Under the pieces are notes generated by a model. The model saw nothing but the letters and a program-made list of their open reading frames with translations, was not told where the DNA came from and made no database searches. This document shows, piece by piece, positions 1 to 6,228 of a DNA stretch of 8,663 nt (position 1 is its first letter; each line of letters begins with the position of its first letter). The position numbers and the translations under genes are program-made. This stretch comes from Dehalococcoidales bacterium. Its GTDB lineage: Bacteria > Chloroflexota > Dehalococcoidia > Dehalococcoidales > UBA3254. The stretch covers positions 1 through 8,663 of the forward strand of contig JAQULX010000092.1 of assembly GCA_028718465.1 (NCBI GenBank), given 5' to 3'.

Positions 1-277
1 CGTCATCGGTATTCAGTCCCTTTTCTGCCAGGAAATTCTTTAATGATAAAGAGCTCTCGCTCGGGGCGATGGTAAATACGCCCTCTATTTTAGCTTCACT
101 GGCACCGTGGCGGACGACATCTTCACTGGCGGACCCGGTCAGCAGCAGTTCTACGGCATCAATGATCAGCGACTTGCCGGCGCCGGTCTCTCCGGTAATG
201 ACGTTCAAACCGGCATCCAGCTTCCAGTCGATGTCCTCGATGATGCCGAGATCTTTGACCTTTAACTCCAGCAGCAA
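1..277 (-). CDS. recN: DNA repair protein RecN, N-terminal part (cut by window edge)
   Basis: RecN is an SMC-like ATPase that acts in recombinational repair of double-strand breaks. Only the first 92 codons are in the window; the gene continues past base 1. The peptide opens MLLELKVKDLGIIEDIDWKL and then shows Walker A, GETGAGKS, at about residues 29-36, followed by LIIDAVELLLTG, the usual RecN order. Residues 50-60 (DVVRHGASEAKIEG) also match the family. The start is TTG at 277-275: an in-frame TGA lies only eight codons upstream with no ATG between, and AGGAG (290-286) sits 8 bases before the TTG. The family match is recognised by eye and is strong in this N-terminal region. The 230 bases upstream hold a hairpin and at best a weak promoter. 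I see no clear SOS box. Confidence 0.93.
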   Translation of the reverse strand, partial: MLLELKVKDLGIIEDIDWKLDAGLNVITGETGAGKSLIIDAVELLLTGSASEDVVRHGASEAKIEGVFTIAPSESSLSLKNFLAEKGLNTDD

Positions 278-507
278 CTTATTTTCTCCTGAATCTGCTC
301 ACCATCACGTTGTTATGAGTTCCACACCTTCACTTCGCCGCTGCAAACATCATCTTGCCATGTGCCCTCAGGATGAGGAGAGGACTAAGAAGGGGACTGT
401 ATCCTTCCTCATCTGCACGTACCGGATTGCATTGGAGAAGTCTCAGGAGAGCCTCGCCGCTATTTTAACATTTTATCGATCGCATTTGGAAGAAAGCCGG
501 AACAATA
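278..507 (-). promoter_or_regulatory. recN upstream region with a hairpin and a weak promoter candidate
   Basis: No gene is supported here. On the recN strand a promoter-like pair lies at 491-462 (TTCCAA, 18-base spacer, TAAAAT). Its -10 box is good and its -35 box poor. Between it and recN is an imperfect hairpin: 372-384 pairs with 402-413 in 12 base pairs with one bulged G, around a 17-base loop. If the promoter is real, the hairpin lies in the recN mRNA leader. No LexA-type GAAC-N4-GTTC dyad was found. Confidence 0.3.
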
Positions 508-537
508 AAAGAGTCCCGAAAATATCCGGGACTCTTT
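508..537 (-). terminator. Rho-independent terminator, best on the minus strand
   Basis: AAAGAGTCCCG (508-518) is the exact complement of CGGGACTCTTT (527-537), giving an 11-bp stem with an 8-base loop. On the minus strand the stem runs into TTTTATTGTT, a fair U-tract. On the plus strand the tract is only TTTATC. It would end a transcript from the bS22-like gene to the right and insulate recN. Confidence 0.65.
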
Positions 538-724
538 ATCAATTAAAGCCCAAAAGGCCCCACTGACCGGATTGACCTCAGGTCAATCCAATCCGGGTAC
601 CGCTGTATAATCTTTACTACCCTGACTCATTTTCAATCAGTTGCTGAATTTATTCCGGAAGACCGGTGGTAGCCCGTCCGGTCCAGGCTGACAGGGTCTG
701 TTAACTCGGTCTAATCGAACACTG
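538..724 (-). other. Hairpin-rich 3' region of the bS22-like gene
   Basis: No coding frame is supported. Read on the minus strand from the end of the small peptide gene to the terminator, it contains a perfect 6-bp stem (683-678 with 666-661, GACCGG/CCGGTC, 11-base loop). It also contains a perfect 21-base dyad at 569-589 (GGATTGACCT and its reverse complement around one base). It could be a structured 3' UTR, a small RNA released from it, or an operator site. No known RNA family was recognised. Confidence 0.35.
569..589. repeat. Perfect 21-base palindrome (10+1+10)
   Basis: GGATTGACCT at 569-578 and its exact reverse complement at 580-589 flank a single central C. As RNA it would fold as an 8-bp stem with a 5-base loop, without a U-tract. 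As DNA it has the symmetry of a dimeric repressor site. A TATAAT at 606-611 on the plus strand lies 16 bases beyond it, but there is no good -35 box. Confidence 0.6.
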
Positions 725-823
725 TTACGATTTGCGTCTTCTCTGGATGCGGGTCATTTTCAGCACCCTTTTATGGTGCTTCTTGCTCATTTTCTTCCGG
801 CGCCATTTAAGTGTACTACCCAT
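725..823 (-). CDS. bS22-like / AURKAIP1-COX24 domain mini-protein, 32 residues
   Basis: A 32-residue, very basic peptide that starts MGSTLKWRRKKMSKKHHKRV and ends TRIQRRRKS. About half of the residues are Lys, Arg or His. The order MGS-x-x-K-x-RRK-x-MSKK-x-H-K-x-x-x-(K/R)-x-TR-x-QRR follows the short AURKAIP1/COX24 family, which includes mycobacterial ribosomal protein bS22, a small-subunit peptide. The start is ATG at 823-821, preceded by AGGAGGAG (841-834) with a 10-base gap. An upstream ATG at 833-831 is out of frame, abuts the Shine-Dalgarno and meets a stop after five codons. The gene is divergent from pdxS and its transcript probably ends at 508-537. Family match by motif is strong; the ribosomal role here is inferred. 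The promoter is not clear: the AT-rich 860-950 stretch has several partial -10 boxes. Confidence 0.85.
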   Translation of the reverse strand: MGSTLKWRRKKMSKKHHKRVLKMTRIQRRRKS

Positions 824-982
824 GCTGGTTCATCTCCTCCTGATATTGAGTCATTCAGGGAATGCCTTAACGGTTGATAACTGTATTATTTCGTTAACCT
901 TAATAGCAAACTTATACTATATTACTACAAAATGGGATTTTGCGAAATAGCGGAGGGCCGGTTCAGTGGATGTCCGGTTCGG

Positions 983-1011
983 TTGATAAACAAATTAAAC
1001 AATAGTAGAAT
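983..1011 (+). promoter_or_regulatory. Promoter of the pdxS-R3H ATPase-tmk unit
   Basis: TTGATA (983-988), a 17-base spacer and TAGAAT (1006-1011) make a good sigma-70/SigA-type promoter in an AT-rich stretch. Expected start is near 1018, about 40 bases before the pdxS ATG. It is the only strong promoter I see for the three-gene unit. Confidence 0.65.
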
Positions 1012-1058
1012 TATTTCAGATAAAGAGTATAACTTTTAAGTAGAGGGGACTTTCAATT

Positions 1059-1940
1059 ATGGAAAGCGGGACATGGAAAGTCAAGACTGGACTGGCTCAA
1101 ATGCTGAAGGGTGGGGTGATAATGGATGTTGTCACCCCGGAGCATGCGCGGATTGCCGAGGAGGCTGGAGCCTGTGCCGTAATGGCGCTGGAAAGGGTAC
1201 CGGCTGATATCCGGGCGGCGGGTGGTGTTGCCCGCATGGCCGATCTTTCTATAGTAGAATCTATTATGAAAGCGGTATCGATACCGGTAATGGCGAAATG
1301 CCGCATCGGGCATTTTGTAGAAGCCCGGGCCTTGGAAGCTCTTGGTATTGATTTTATAGATGAGTCGGAGGTGCTGACCCCGGCTGATGAAAGCTACCAT
1401 GTCTGGAAACATGATTTTCGAGTACCCTTTGTCTGCGGTTGCCGTGACCTGGGTGAAGCCCTGCGCCGTATCGGTGAGGGGGCGGCCATGATCCGGACCA
1501 AGGGTGAAGCCGGGACCGGCAATATTGTAGAAGCTGTCAGGCATATGCGGGCGGTACAGGATTCCATCCGCAAGCTGGTAAATATGCCGCAGGAAGAACT
1601 GATGGCCTATGCGAAAGAGATCGGCGCTCCGTTTAACCTGGTGCAAGAGGTGCATGATACCGGGAAACTGCCGGTAGTGAATTTTGCCGCGGGAGGAGTG
1701 GCCACACCGGCGGATGCGGCTTTGATGATGCATCTGGGAGCGGAAGGGGTCTTCGTTGGCTCGGGCATCTTCAAGTCCAGCGATCCGGCAAACAGGGCCA
1801 AGGCGATAGTTAAAGCGACAACCCACTTCAAGGACGCCAAGATAATCGCCGAGGTATCGAAAGGCCTGGGCGAAGCCATGCCGGGTAAAGATATCAGACA
1901 GATTCCAGCAGAGGAACTTATGGCCAGGAGAGGGTGGTAG
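1059..1940 (+). CDS. pdxS: Pyridoxal 5'-phosphate synthase subunit PdxS (Pdx1)
   Basis: Synthase subunit of the DXP-independent vitamin B6 pathway. It makes pyridoxal 5'-phosphate from ribose 5-phosphate, glyceraldehyde 3-phosphate and ammonia, the ammonia normally coming from the glutaminase PdxT. The 293 residues are the usual length for a (beta/alpha)8 barrel that assembles as a dodecamer in the cytosol. Catalytic residues are present: Asp23 (GVIMDVV), Lys80 (VMAKCRIGH) and Lys148 ([11 protein letters not shown]). The phosphate-binding segment [20 protein letters not shown] (209-228), GSGIFKS and the C-terminal RRGW are typical. ATG 1059 follows GAGGGG (1043-1048) by 10 bases. It is first in a unit with the R3H ATPase and tmk. 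PdxT is not within the window. Confidence 0.98.
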   Translation: MESGTWKVKTGLAQMLKGGVIMDVVTPEHARIAEEAGACAVMALERVPADIRAAGGVARMADLSIVESIMKAVSIPVMAKCRIGHFVEARALEALGIDFIDESEVLTPADESYHVWKHDFRVPFVCGCRDLGEALRRIGEGAAMIRTKGEAGTGNIVEAVRHMRAVQDSIRKLVNMPQEELMAYAKEIGAPFNLVQEVHDTGKLPVVNFAAGGVATPADAALMMHLGAEGVFVGSGIFKSSDPANRAKAIVKATTHFKDAKIIAEVSKGLGEAMPGKDIRQIPAEELMARRGW

Positions 1941-1960
1941 GGCAGGCTGCGGAGGATATA

Positions 1961-3484
1961 TTGCAAAAAACAATAACCGATGATTTGGTCGCCCTGATAA
2001 GTATTTTACCCGAACAGATTTGCCGATCGTTAAACGAGCAGCCGGACATCAGCGAACTTGTCGAAGTGGTAATGGACCTGGGAAGGCCCCCTGAAGCCCG
2101 CTTTTTTCACCGCGAGATGATAATTACCCCGGGGGACGTGACAGAGCTGGACCTGGAATATGTGGTCTCGCGCATCAGCAGTTTTGGTGATGACAACCGG
2201 GCCGGTATTGAACGCACCTTGCACCGGATCTCCGCAATAAGGAACCGCAAGGGGACTATCGTCGGGTTGACCTGTCGGGTTGGCCTGGCTGTTTACGGGA
2301 CAATCAAGATAATCGAAGACTTGGTCGAATCCGGGAAAAGTGTTCTGCTGATGGGCCGTCCCGGCGTCGGGAAGACCACCATGCTCCGGGAAGTGGCTCG
2401 TGTGCTGGCGGATGAGGCCCGCAGGAGAGTAGTGATTGTAGATACTTCCAACGAGATCGCCGGAGACGGAGATATTCCTCATCCCGGCATCGGGCGAGCG
2501 CGCCGGATGCAGGTGCCTACGGTATCGCAACAGCATGCAGTTATGATCGAAGCAGTAGAAAATCATATGCCCCAGGTAATCGTCATAGATGAGATCGGTA
2601 CGGAGTTGGAAGCGAGGGCAGCCCGTACAATTGCCGAGCGGGGAGTCCAGCTTATCGGGACAGCTCACGGCAACACCCTGGAAAATTTGATAATCAATCC
2701 CACTCTGGCCGATTTGATCGGCGGCATCCAGACTGTAACTCTGAGCGATGAGGAAGCTAAACGGAGAGGGACGCAAAAGTCGATACTGGAGCGGATGTCT
2801 CCTCCCTCATTCAACATCATCGTGGAAATTCAGGACCGGGATAAAGTGGCGATTCATCCGGATGTAGCTGAGGCAGTAGACTCCATTTTGAGAGGCCACC
2901 CGCTGGAGACAGAGATAAGATGGACCGATGAGGACGGAGAAGTCCGTATCGCCAAAGAGATGCCCGCCAGCATTGAGAAGAAGCCTGCTGCCAAAGGGAA
3001 AAGAGCCAAAGATGAAAAACAGCCCCGTATTTATCTGTTCGGGGTGAACCGTGCCAGATTGGAGCAAATGTCCAAAGATATGCAAATCAGCCTGGATGTG
3101 GTAAACAACCCGGATAAAGCCAATATCTTCATCACCTCCAAGGCTTATTACCGCAATCGCCCTCAGAAAATTATGGATGCTGAAGCGGCGAATATTCCAA
3201 TTTATGTTTTAAAAAGTAATACTCCAAACCAGATCCGGCAGCTTTTAAACACAATCTATCCGGGCGATGACCGTAAAGACCCGATCTCCAATGCTGTTGA
3301 GGAAGCTCAATCAGCCGTGAACCAGATCCAGGATGGCGATGAGGTAGTCGAGCTCCGCCCCCAGAGTGCCTATATCCGCAGGCTTCAGCATTTGGTCGCT
3401 GAACAAAATAATCTACCTTCGGAAAGCGTCGGTAAAGACCCCAACCGCCGCGTGCGGATTTTCAAACAAGGAGTCAAAGCTTAG
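1961..3484 (+). CDS. Ycf45/SpoIIIAA-like AAA ATPase with C-terminal R3H domain
   Basis: A 507-residue ATPase of the Ycf45 type found in Chloroflexota, cyanobacteria and chloroplasts. Counted from TTG 1961, an N-terminal SpoIIIAA-like part is followed by Walker [10 protein letters not shown] (132-140), an [13 protein letters not shown] segment (159-171), Walker B VIVIDE (206-211) and an IGTAHG sensor-like motif (232-237). A Lys-rich linker (about 336-354) leads to an alpha/beta segment beginning [10 protein letters not shown], then an R3H single-strand nucleic-acid domain with Arg473-x3-His477 at the C-terminus. TTG 1961 is preferred because GGAGG (1951-1955) lies 5 bases before it. GTG 1934, overlapping pdxS by 7 bases, would add nine residues with a cramped RBS. 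It follows pdxS by 20 bases and precedes tmk by 3. The ATPase/R3H call is firm; the cellular role is not established, though nucleic-acid handling is likely. Confidence 0.93.
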   Translation: MQKTITDDLVALISILPEQICRSLNEQPDISELVEVVMDLGRPPEARFFHREMIITPGDVTELDLEYVVSRISSFGDDNRAGIERTLHRISAIRNRKGTIVGLTCRVGLAVYGTIKIIEDLVESGKSVLLMGRPGVGKTTMLREVARVLADEARRRVVIVDTSNEIAGDGDIPHPGIGRARRMQVPTVSQQHAVMIEAVENHMPQVIVIDEIGTELEARAARTIAERGVQLIGTAHGNTLENLIINPTLADLIGGIQTVTLSDEEAKRRGTQKSILERMSPPSFNIIVEIQDRDKVAIHPDVAEAVDSILRGHPLETEIRWTDEDGEVRIAKEMPASIEKKPAAKGKRAKDEKQPRIYLFGVNRARLEQMSKDMQISLDVVNNPDKANIFITSKAYYRNRPQKIMDAEAANIPIYVLKSNTPNQIRQLLNTIYPGDDRKDPISNAVEEAQSAVNQIQDGDEVVELRPQSAYIRRLQHLVAEQNNLPSESVGKDPNRRVRIFKQGVKA

Positions 3485-3487
3485 AAT

Positions 3488-4105
3488 ATGCCCCTTTTCA
3501 TCACCTTCGAGGGTGGGGAGGGTTGCGGGAAAAGCCTTCAGTCCAGGATCTTGCACCGGAGGCTGGAGCAATCGGCTGTCGAGTCCGTCCTGATTCATGA
3601 GCCGGGCGGCACACCCTTGGGAGAAAGGGTCAGATATTTATTAAAGCAAGCCTGCGAAGTCCCTGTCTCTCCTTTAAGCGAGTTGATGCTTTTCAATGCT
3701 TCGCGCAGTCAGCTGGTGACAGATGTAATCAGGCCCTGCCTGGATGAGGGTAAAACCGTCATTTGCGACCGTTTTACCGATTCCACGGTTGCCTACCAAA
3801 GCTACGGGCGTGGGCTGGACATAACGGTAGTGAAAGAGATTAACCGGATCGCTTCTCAGGAACTCAAGCCGGACCTGTCTTTCCTGCTGGATGTGCCTCC
3901 GGAGCTGGGTCTTTCCCGCAAGCGGAAAGATGCCAATGACCGTTTCGAAAAAGAAGATCTGGACTTCCATCAGAGAGTCCGCGAAGGATTTTTAAAATTG
4001 GCGGCTGAGGAGCCCCGGCGCTGGGAAGTAATCGACTCTACAATGTCAAAAGACCGCATAAGCAAGATCATCTGGGAAATTGTAAACGAGCGGATAAAAA
4101 GTTAG
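3488..4105 (+). CDS. tmk: Thymidylate kinase (dTMP kinase)
   Basis: Phosphorylates dTMP to dTDP with ATP in the cytosolic dTTP pathway. The 205 residues are the normal length. Visible motifs are the P-loop FEGGEGCGKS (7-16), EPGGTPLGERVR (38-49) for the nucleotide site, LMLFNASRSQ (66-75), the CDRF motif at 93-96 followed by TDSTVAYQSYGRG, and the LID RKRKDANDRFE (144-154). Basic residues in the LID rather than in the P-loop point to the bacterial type II enzyme. ATG 3488 begins 3 bases after the R3H ATPase stop. The only Shine-Dalgarno, AGGAG (3469-3473), is 14 bases away, so translation is probably coupled to the upstream gene. It is the last gene of the pdxS unit; no convincing terminator follows immediately. 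Confidence 0.97.
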   Translation: MPLFITFEGGEGCGKSLQSRILHRRLEQSAVESVLIHEPGGTPLGERVRYLLKQACEVPVSPLSELMLFNASRSQLVTDVIRPCLDEGKTVICDRFTDSTVAYQSYGRGLDITVVKEINRIASQELKPDLSFLLDVPPELGLSRKRKDANDRFEKEDLDFHQRVREGFLKLAAEEPRRWEVIDSTMSKDRISKIIWEIVNERIKS

Positions 4106-4134
4106 ACGCTTTCCCCATATTTACTTCAGGGAGA

Positions 4135-4215
4135 AGTCCTGTTAGTTGACCGCTTTTTAGCAATCACTAATATAGTAAGGATTCATACCGGATAATCCGG
4201 GCAGATAACAGGACT
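4135..4215. repeat. Inverted repeat with 10-bp perfect arms and nested dyad
   Basis: AGTCCTGTTA (4135-4144) and TAACAGGACT (4206-4215) are exact complements separated by 61 bases. The loop contains the dyad 4188-4200. Transcribed, this would form a long-range stem closing a loop with its own hairpin. There is no target-site duplication and no transposase nearby, so an insertion-element origin is unproven. Confidence 0.55.
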
Positions 4216-4317
4216 GCAACCCGATTTCACAGCTACCGCCGAACGAATTGTCAGTTCTGGTGGCCGTTCCAGTAAGCCGGTTGAACCGGACATTTTGTTT
4301 GCGCCAGGTCTGCTATC

Positions 4318-4335
4318 GAAAAACATGTGTTTTTC
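4318..4335. repeat. AT-rich 18-base palindrome upstream of dctP
   Basis: GAAAAAC (4318-4324), ATGT, then GTTTTTC (4329-4335): 7 paired bases around a 4-base loop. It lies about 50 bases before the dctP -35 box. It could be an operator or a weak terminator-like hairpin; no role is shown. Confidence 0.4.
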
Positions 4336-4382
4336 TTCCTGTCGTTTCGTTATCCGGCAGGAATACCCGGTATAAATAATGA

Positions 4383-4411
4383 TTGCTTTCCCGAAAAATC
4401 CATGTTATCAT
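4383..4411 (+). promoter_or_regulatory. dctP promoter with a palindrome over the -10 box
   Basis: TTGCTT (4383-4388), a 17-base spacer and TATCAT (4406-4411), preceded by TGT as in an extended -10. Expected start is near 4418, giving a leader of about 60 bases. The -10 box lies inside the dyad TGTTAT-C-ATAACA (4403-4415), as expected for a repressor site. A second TATAAT at 4451-4456 is too close to the Shine-Dalgarno and lacks a -35 box. Confidence 0.5.
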
Positions 4412-4477
4412 AACAAACATCATTATAGAAAGGCATTACCGATCATCGATATAATTTATAGGTGAAAAGGAGGAAAT

Positions 4478-5641
4478 ATGAAAAAGACACTATCAGGAAT
4501 TCTGGCGATTATGTTAGTACTTGCCCTGGTTATTGCTGGCTGCGCTCAACAAGCTGCATCCCCCACTCAGACTCAAGCCCCGGCAACGAGTCAACCTCCT
4601 GCGGCGACCAGCCAGGCACCGGCTACTACTCCTGTTCAAGCCCCACCTGCTACCTCCCAGCCTCCTGCTGCAGCGCCGGTTGTATTCAGGGTCGGGCATG
4701 ATATGCCGCCGACCGTAGCTCCTGTGGTCGGATTGAACTGGTGGGCGGAACAGGTGACCAAACAGACCAACGGCAGAGTAAAGGTTGAGCTTTATCCTGC
4801 AAGCTCTCTGGCCACCCAGGCCAATAGCGTGGACGCAGTCCGTACCGGAGTGGCCGATATGTACTGGCTAAGCACCTCCAGTCACCGGAAAACGTTCCCG
4901 ATAACCCAGATTCCGGCAGTTCCCGGAGCCGGTTTCGACGATGACACCGAAGCCGCCAATGTTTCTCATGTAAATACATTCCTGGAGTTCCTTAATAAAT
5001 ACCCGGCAGCGGCCGAAGAATTCAAGGATTTCGCACCCGTATTCTTCTATTTCGTCTATTCGGAATCCTATCTGGCCTCCAGCAGCAAGAAAGTCACCAA
5101 GCCTGAGGACATCAAAGGAATGAAAGTCGGCAGCAACGGCGCCAGGCTTGACTTCGTAAACAGTCTGGGAGGCGCGGGTGTAACCGATGTGCCGCCGACC
5201 GCTTATGAGAAGCTGCAAACCGGTGTCACCGATGCCGCATTTGCCGCTATCAGCGCTGTCTATGATTTCAAAATTTACGAAGTAACCAAATATATCCTGG
5301 ACTTCCCCTTTGGCGGTGGCGGGCATCCTCAGATTATAAACAAGAACACCTGGAACAAGATTTCTCCCGAGGACCAGAAGATCATGATGGACCTGGCACC
5401 GGAAGCTTCCAGAATTAGCTCCCAGTCCATAGCCGAGGCCAATATGCTCGGCTGGAAAACAGTTGAAGACATGGGGAAGAGGACGACTGTGACTCCGGAA
5501 GAGAAGGCTCTATGGGACGAAGAATTCTCTGTTCTCTGGGAAGATTATATTAAGGAAGCTGAGGCCGCCGGATTAACAAATGCGCGTGAAGCTTTTGAAT
5601 GGTGGAAAGAAAAAGCGGATGCGTCCTGGTCTATGAAATAA
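4478..5641 (+). CDS. dctP: TRAP transporter substrate-binding lipoprotein, DctP family
   Basis: Extracytoplasmic solute-binding protein of a tripartite ATP-independent periplasmic transporter, here 387 residues. A lysine-led hydrophobic signal ends in the lipobox IAGC with Cys22 as the lipidation site, so it should be anchored on the outside of the membrane. Residues 23-67 are a Pro/Thr/Ser/Gln/Ala linker in which PATSQPPAA occurs twice. The DctP fold starts at VVFRVGHDMPP (68-78). The family core DIKGMKVGSNGARLDF to YEKLQTGVTDA spans 211-253. Where many DctP proteins have Arg in 'GxKxR', this one has Gly218, with Arg223 nearby, so the substrate may not be a simple carboxylate. ATG 4478 follows AAGGAGG closely. 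A terminator comes 24 bases after the stop, and no DctQ or DctM gene follows, so it is transcribed alone. Substrate unknown. Confidence 0.92.
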   Translation: MKKTLSGILAIMLVLALVIAGCAQQAASPTQTQAPATSQPPAATSQAPATTPVQAPPATSQPPAAAPVVFRVGHDMPPTVAPVVGLNWWAEQVTKQTNGRVKVELYPASSLATQANSVDAVRTGVADMYWLSTSSHRKTFPITQIPAVPGAGFDDDTEAANVSHVNTFLEFLNKYPAAAEEFKDFAPVFFYFVYSESYLASSSKKVTKPEDIKGMKVGSNGARLDFVNSLGGAGVTDVPPTAYEKLQTGVTDAAFAAISAVYDFKIYEVTKYILDFPFGGGGHPQIINKNTWNKISPEDQKIMMDLAPEASRISSQSIAEANMLGWKTVEDMGKRTTVTPEEKALWDEEFSVLWEDYIKEAEAAGLTNAREAFEWWKEKADASWSMK

Positions 5642-5664
5642 ACTGCTCGATAAAATATAGCCTG

Positions 5665-5701
5665 AAAAGGTCCCACCTCAATTGAGGTGGGACCTTTTTT
5701 T
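5665..5701 (+). terminator. Strong rho-independent terminator of dctP
   Basis: A perfect palindrome with 17-base arms (5665-5681 and 5682-5698), folding as AAAAGGTCCCACCTC, an AATT loop, and its complement. It ends in seven T (5695-5701), 24 bases after the dctP stop. Confidence 0.96.
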
Positions 5702-5932
5702 AATATCACCCCTAACTTTAGTCCTGATTTTACGTTATTATAATTAGAGGCAATGGTTTATTGTCCCTTTTACCGTATGGTACTCTACCTTTTTACCTGC
5801 TAAGATAATCGTTTTATTCAGTGACCGGTATAGCGAATTAACGGACCGGACCAGAAAACCAGGACGAAAGTACGCCGGGTAAACGGTAAAATAATACTAT
5901 AGACTATGGATGGTTTTTATCGACCCAGGTTA
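5702..5932. other. Gene-free AT-rich spacer
   Basis: About 230 bases between the dctP terminator and the next small gene. I see no supported frame and no clear RNA. A TATAAT-containing ATTATAAT near 5738 lacks a usable -35 box on either strand. Confidence 0.5.
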
Positions 5933-5938
5933 TATAAT
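5933..5938 (+). promoter_or_regulatory. -10 box candidate for the small Cys/His peptide gene
   Basis: A perfect TATAAT 19 bases before GGAGGAG. The -35 position (TGGTTT, 16-base spacer) is weak. Expected start is near 5945, giving a leader of about 25 bases. Confidence 0.35.
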
Positions 5939-5969
5939 GGTAATACACTTTCGGAAGGAGGAGATGGCG

Positions 5970-6092
5970 ATGTGGAGATTTAAGTACTTGATTTGCCTGG
6001 TTTCAAGGCACATATGGATCGGTTCTCTGTACCGGTATTGTCTGCGCTGCGGTAAACTGGATATTGAACACGCTCATGACAGCGTGCATTAA
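5970..6092 (+). CDS. Small Cys/His peptide, possible zinc ribbon, 40 residues
   Basis: A 40-residue peptide, MWRFKYLICLVSRHIWIGSL followed by YRYCLRCGKLDIEHAHDSVH. Cys9, His14, Cys24 and Cys27 follow the spacing C-x4-H-x-W-x7-C-x2-CGK, which resembles short zinc-binding peptides often annotated as prophage or DUF1660-like. The C-terminus adds three more His. The start is chosen as ATG 5970 because GGAGGAG (5957-5963) is 6 bases away. An in-frame ATG at 5964 touches the Shine-Dalgarno, and no other good start exists. It stands alone between the dctP terminator and a hairpin 31 bases after its stop. Zinc binding is inferred from residue spacing; function unknown. Confidence 0.7.
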   Translation: MWRFKYLICLVSRHIWIGSLYRYCLRCGKLDIEHAHDSVH

Positions 6093-6123
6093 GAATAATA
6101 TTGCTATGCTGGATATCAGGATA

Positions 6124-6143
6124 GGGAGGGCGCCAGCCCTCCC
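6124..6143 (+). terminator. GC-rich hairpin, probable terminator of the Cys/His peptide gene
   Basis: GGGAGGGC (6124-6131), loop GCCA, GCCCTCCC (6136-6143), then TTCATGTTTTAT. The stem is strong and the U-tract interrupted. On the minus strand the tract is worse, so plus-strand use is preferred. Confidence 0.5.
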
Positions 6144-6228
6144 TTCATGTTTTATAAAAGAGAAGGTAAACCCCCTGCATATTAACAGGACGCAGGGAGA
6201 TTATAACATCTCAGGTCCGCCGCCAGTG

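Larger units (their letters stand above)
4106..4382. other. Gene-free spacer between tmk and dctP, rich in dyads
   Basis: No coding frame is supported. It holds a long inverted repeat (4135-4215), two 13-base dyads (4188-4200, CCGGAT/ATCCGG around A; 4277-4289, CCGGTT/AACCGG around G) and an AT-rich 18-base palindrome (4318-4335). A promoter-like TTGACC (4146-4151) precedes TAATAT (4168-4173) or TATAGT (4171-4176) with 16 or 19 bases between. Part of it could encode a small RNA; the rest looks like a regulatory region for dctP. Confidence 0.4.

Noticed and set aside
69..566. Plus-strand frame of 165 codons
   Set aside because: It lies antisense to recN and runs through the terminator at 508-537; Ser/Pro-rich shadow of the real gene.
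596..611. Plus-strand TATAAT at 606-611 as a promoter
   Set aside because: No acceptable -35 box at 15-19 bases, and no plus-strand gene follows until pdxS, which has a better promoter of its own.
732..950. Plus-strand frame of 72 codons, hydrophobic
   Set aside because: Antisense to the bS22-like gene; its Leu/Phe/Ile run is the complement of Lys/Arg codons, and there is no RBS.
1053..1973. Long minus-strand frame of 306 codons opposite pdxS
   Set aside because: Complement of a certain pdxS gene; composition rich in His, Arg, Tyr and Pro with no family features.
2030..2776. Minus-strand frame of 248 codons opposite the R3H ATPase
   Set aside because: Shadow of the Walker A/B-containing gene; no RBS or recognisable domain.
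970..4293. 11-base match ATGTCCGGTTC at 970-980 and, reversed, at 4283-4293, and other CCGG-rich bits in spacers
   Set aside because: Several 11-base matches are expected by chance in a window this size; no longer shared element could be seen.
6173..6197. CCCTGC/GCAGGG hairpin after the DUF3096 gene as its terminator
   Set aside because: Only 6 base pairs around a 13-base loop and no U-tract on the minus strand.
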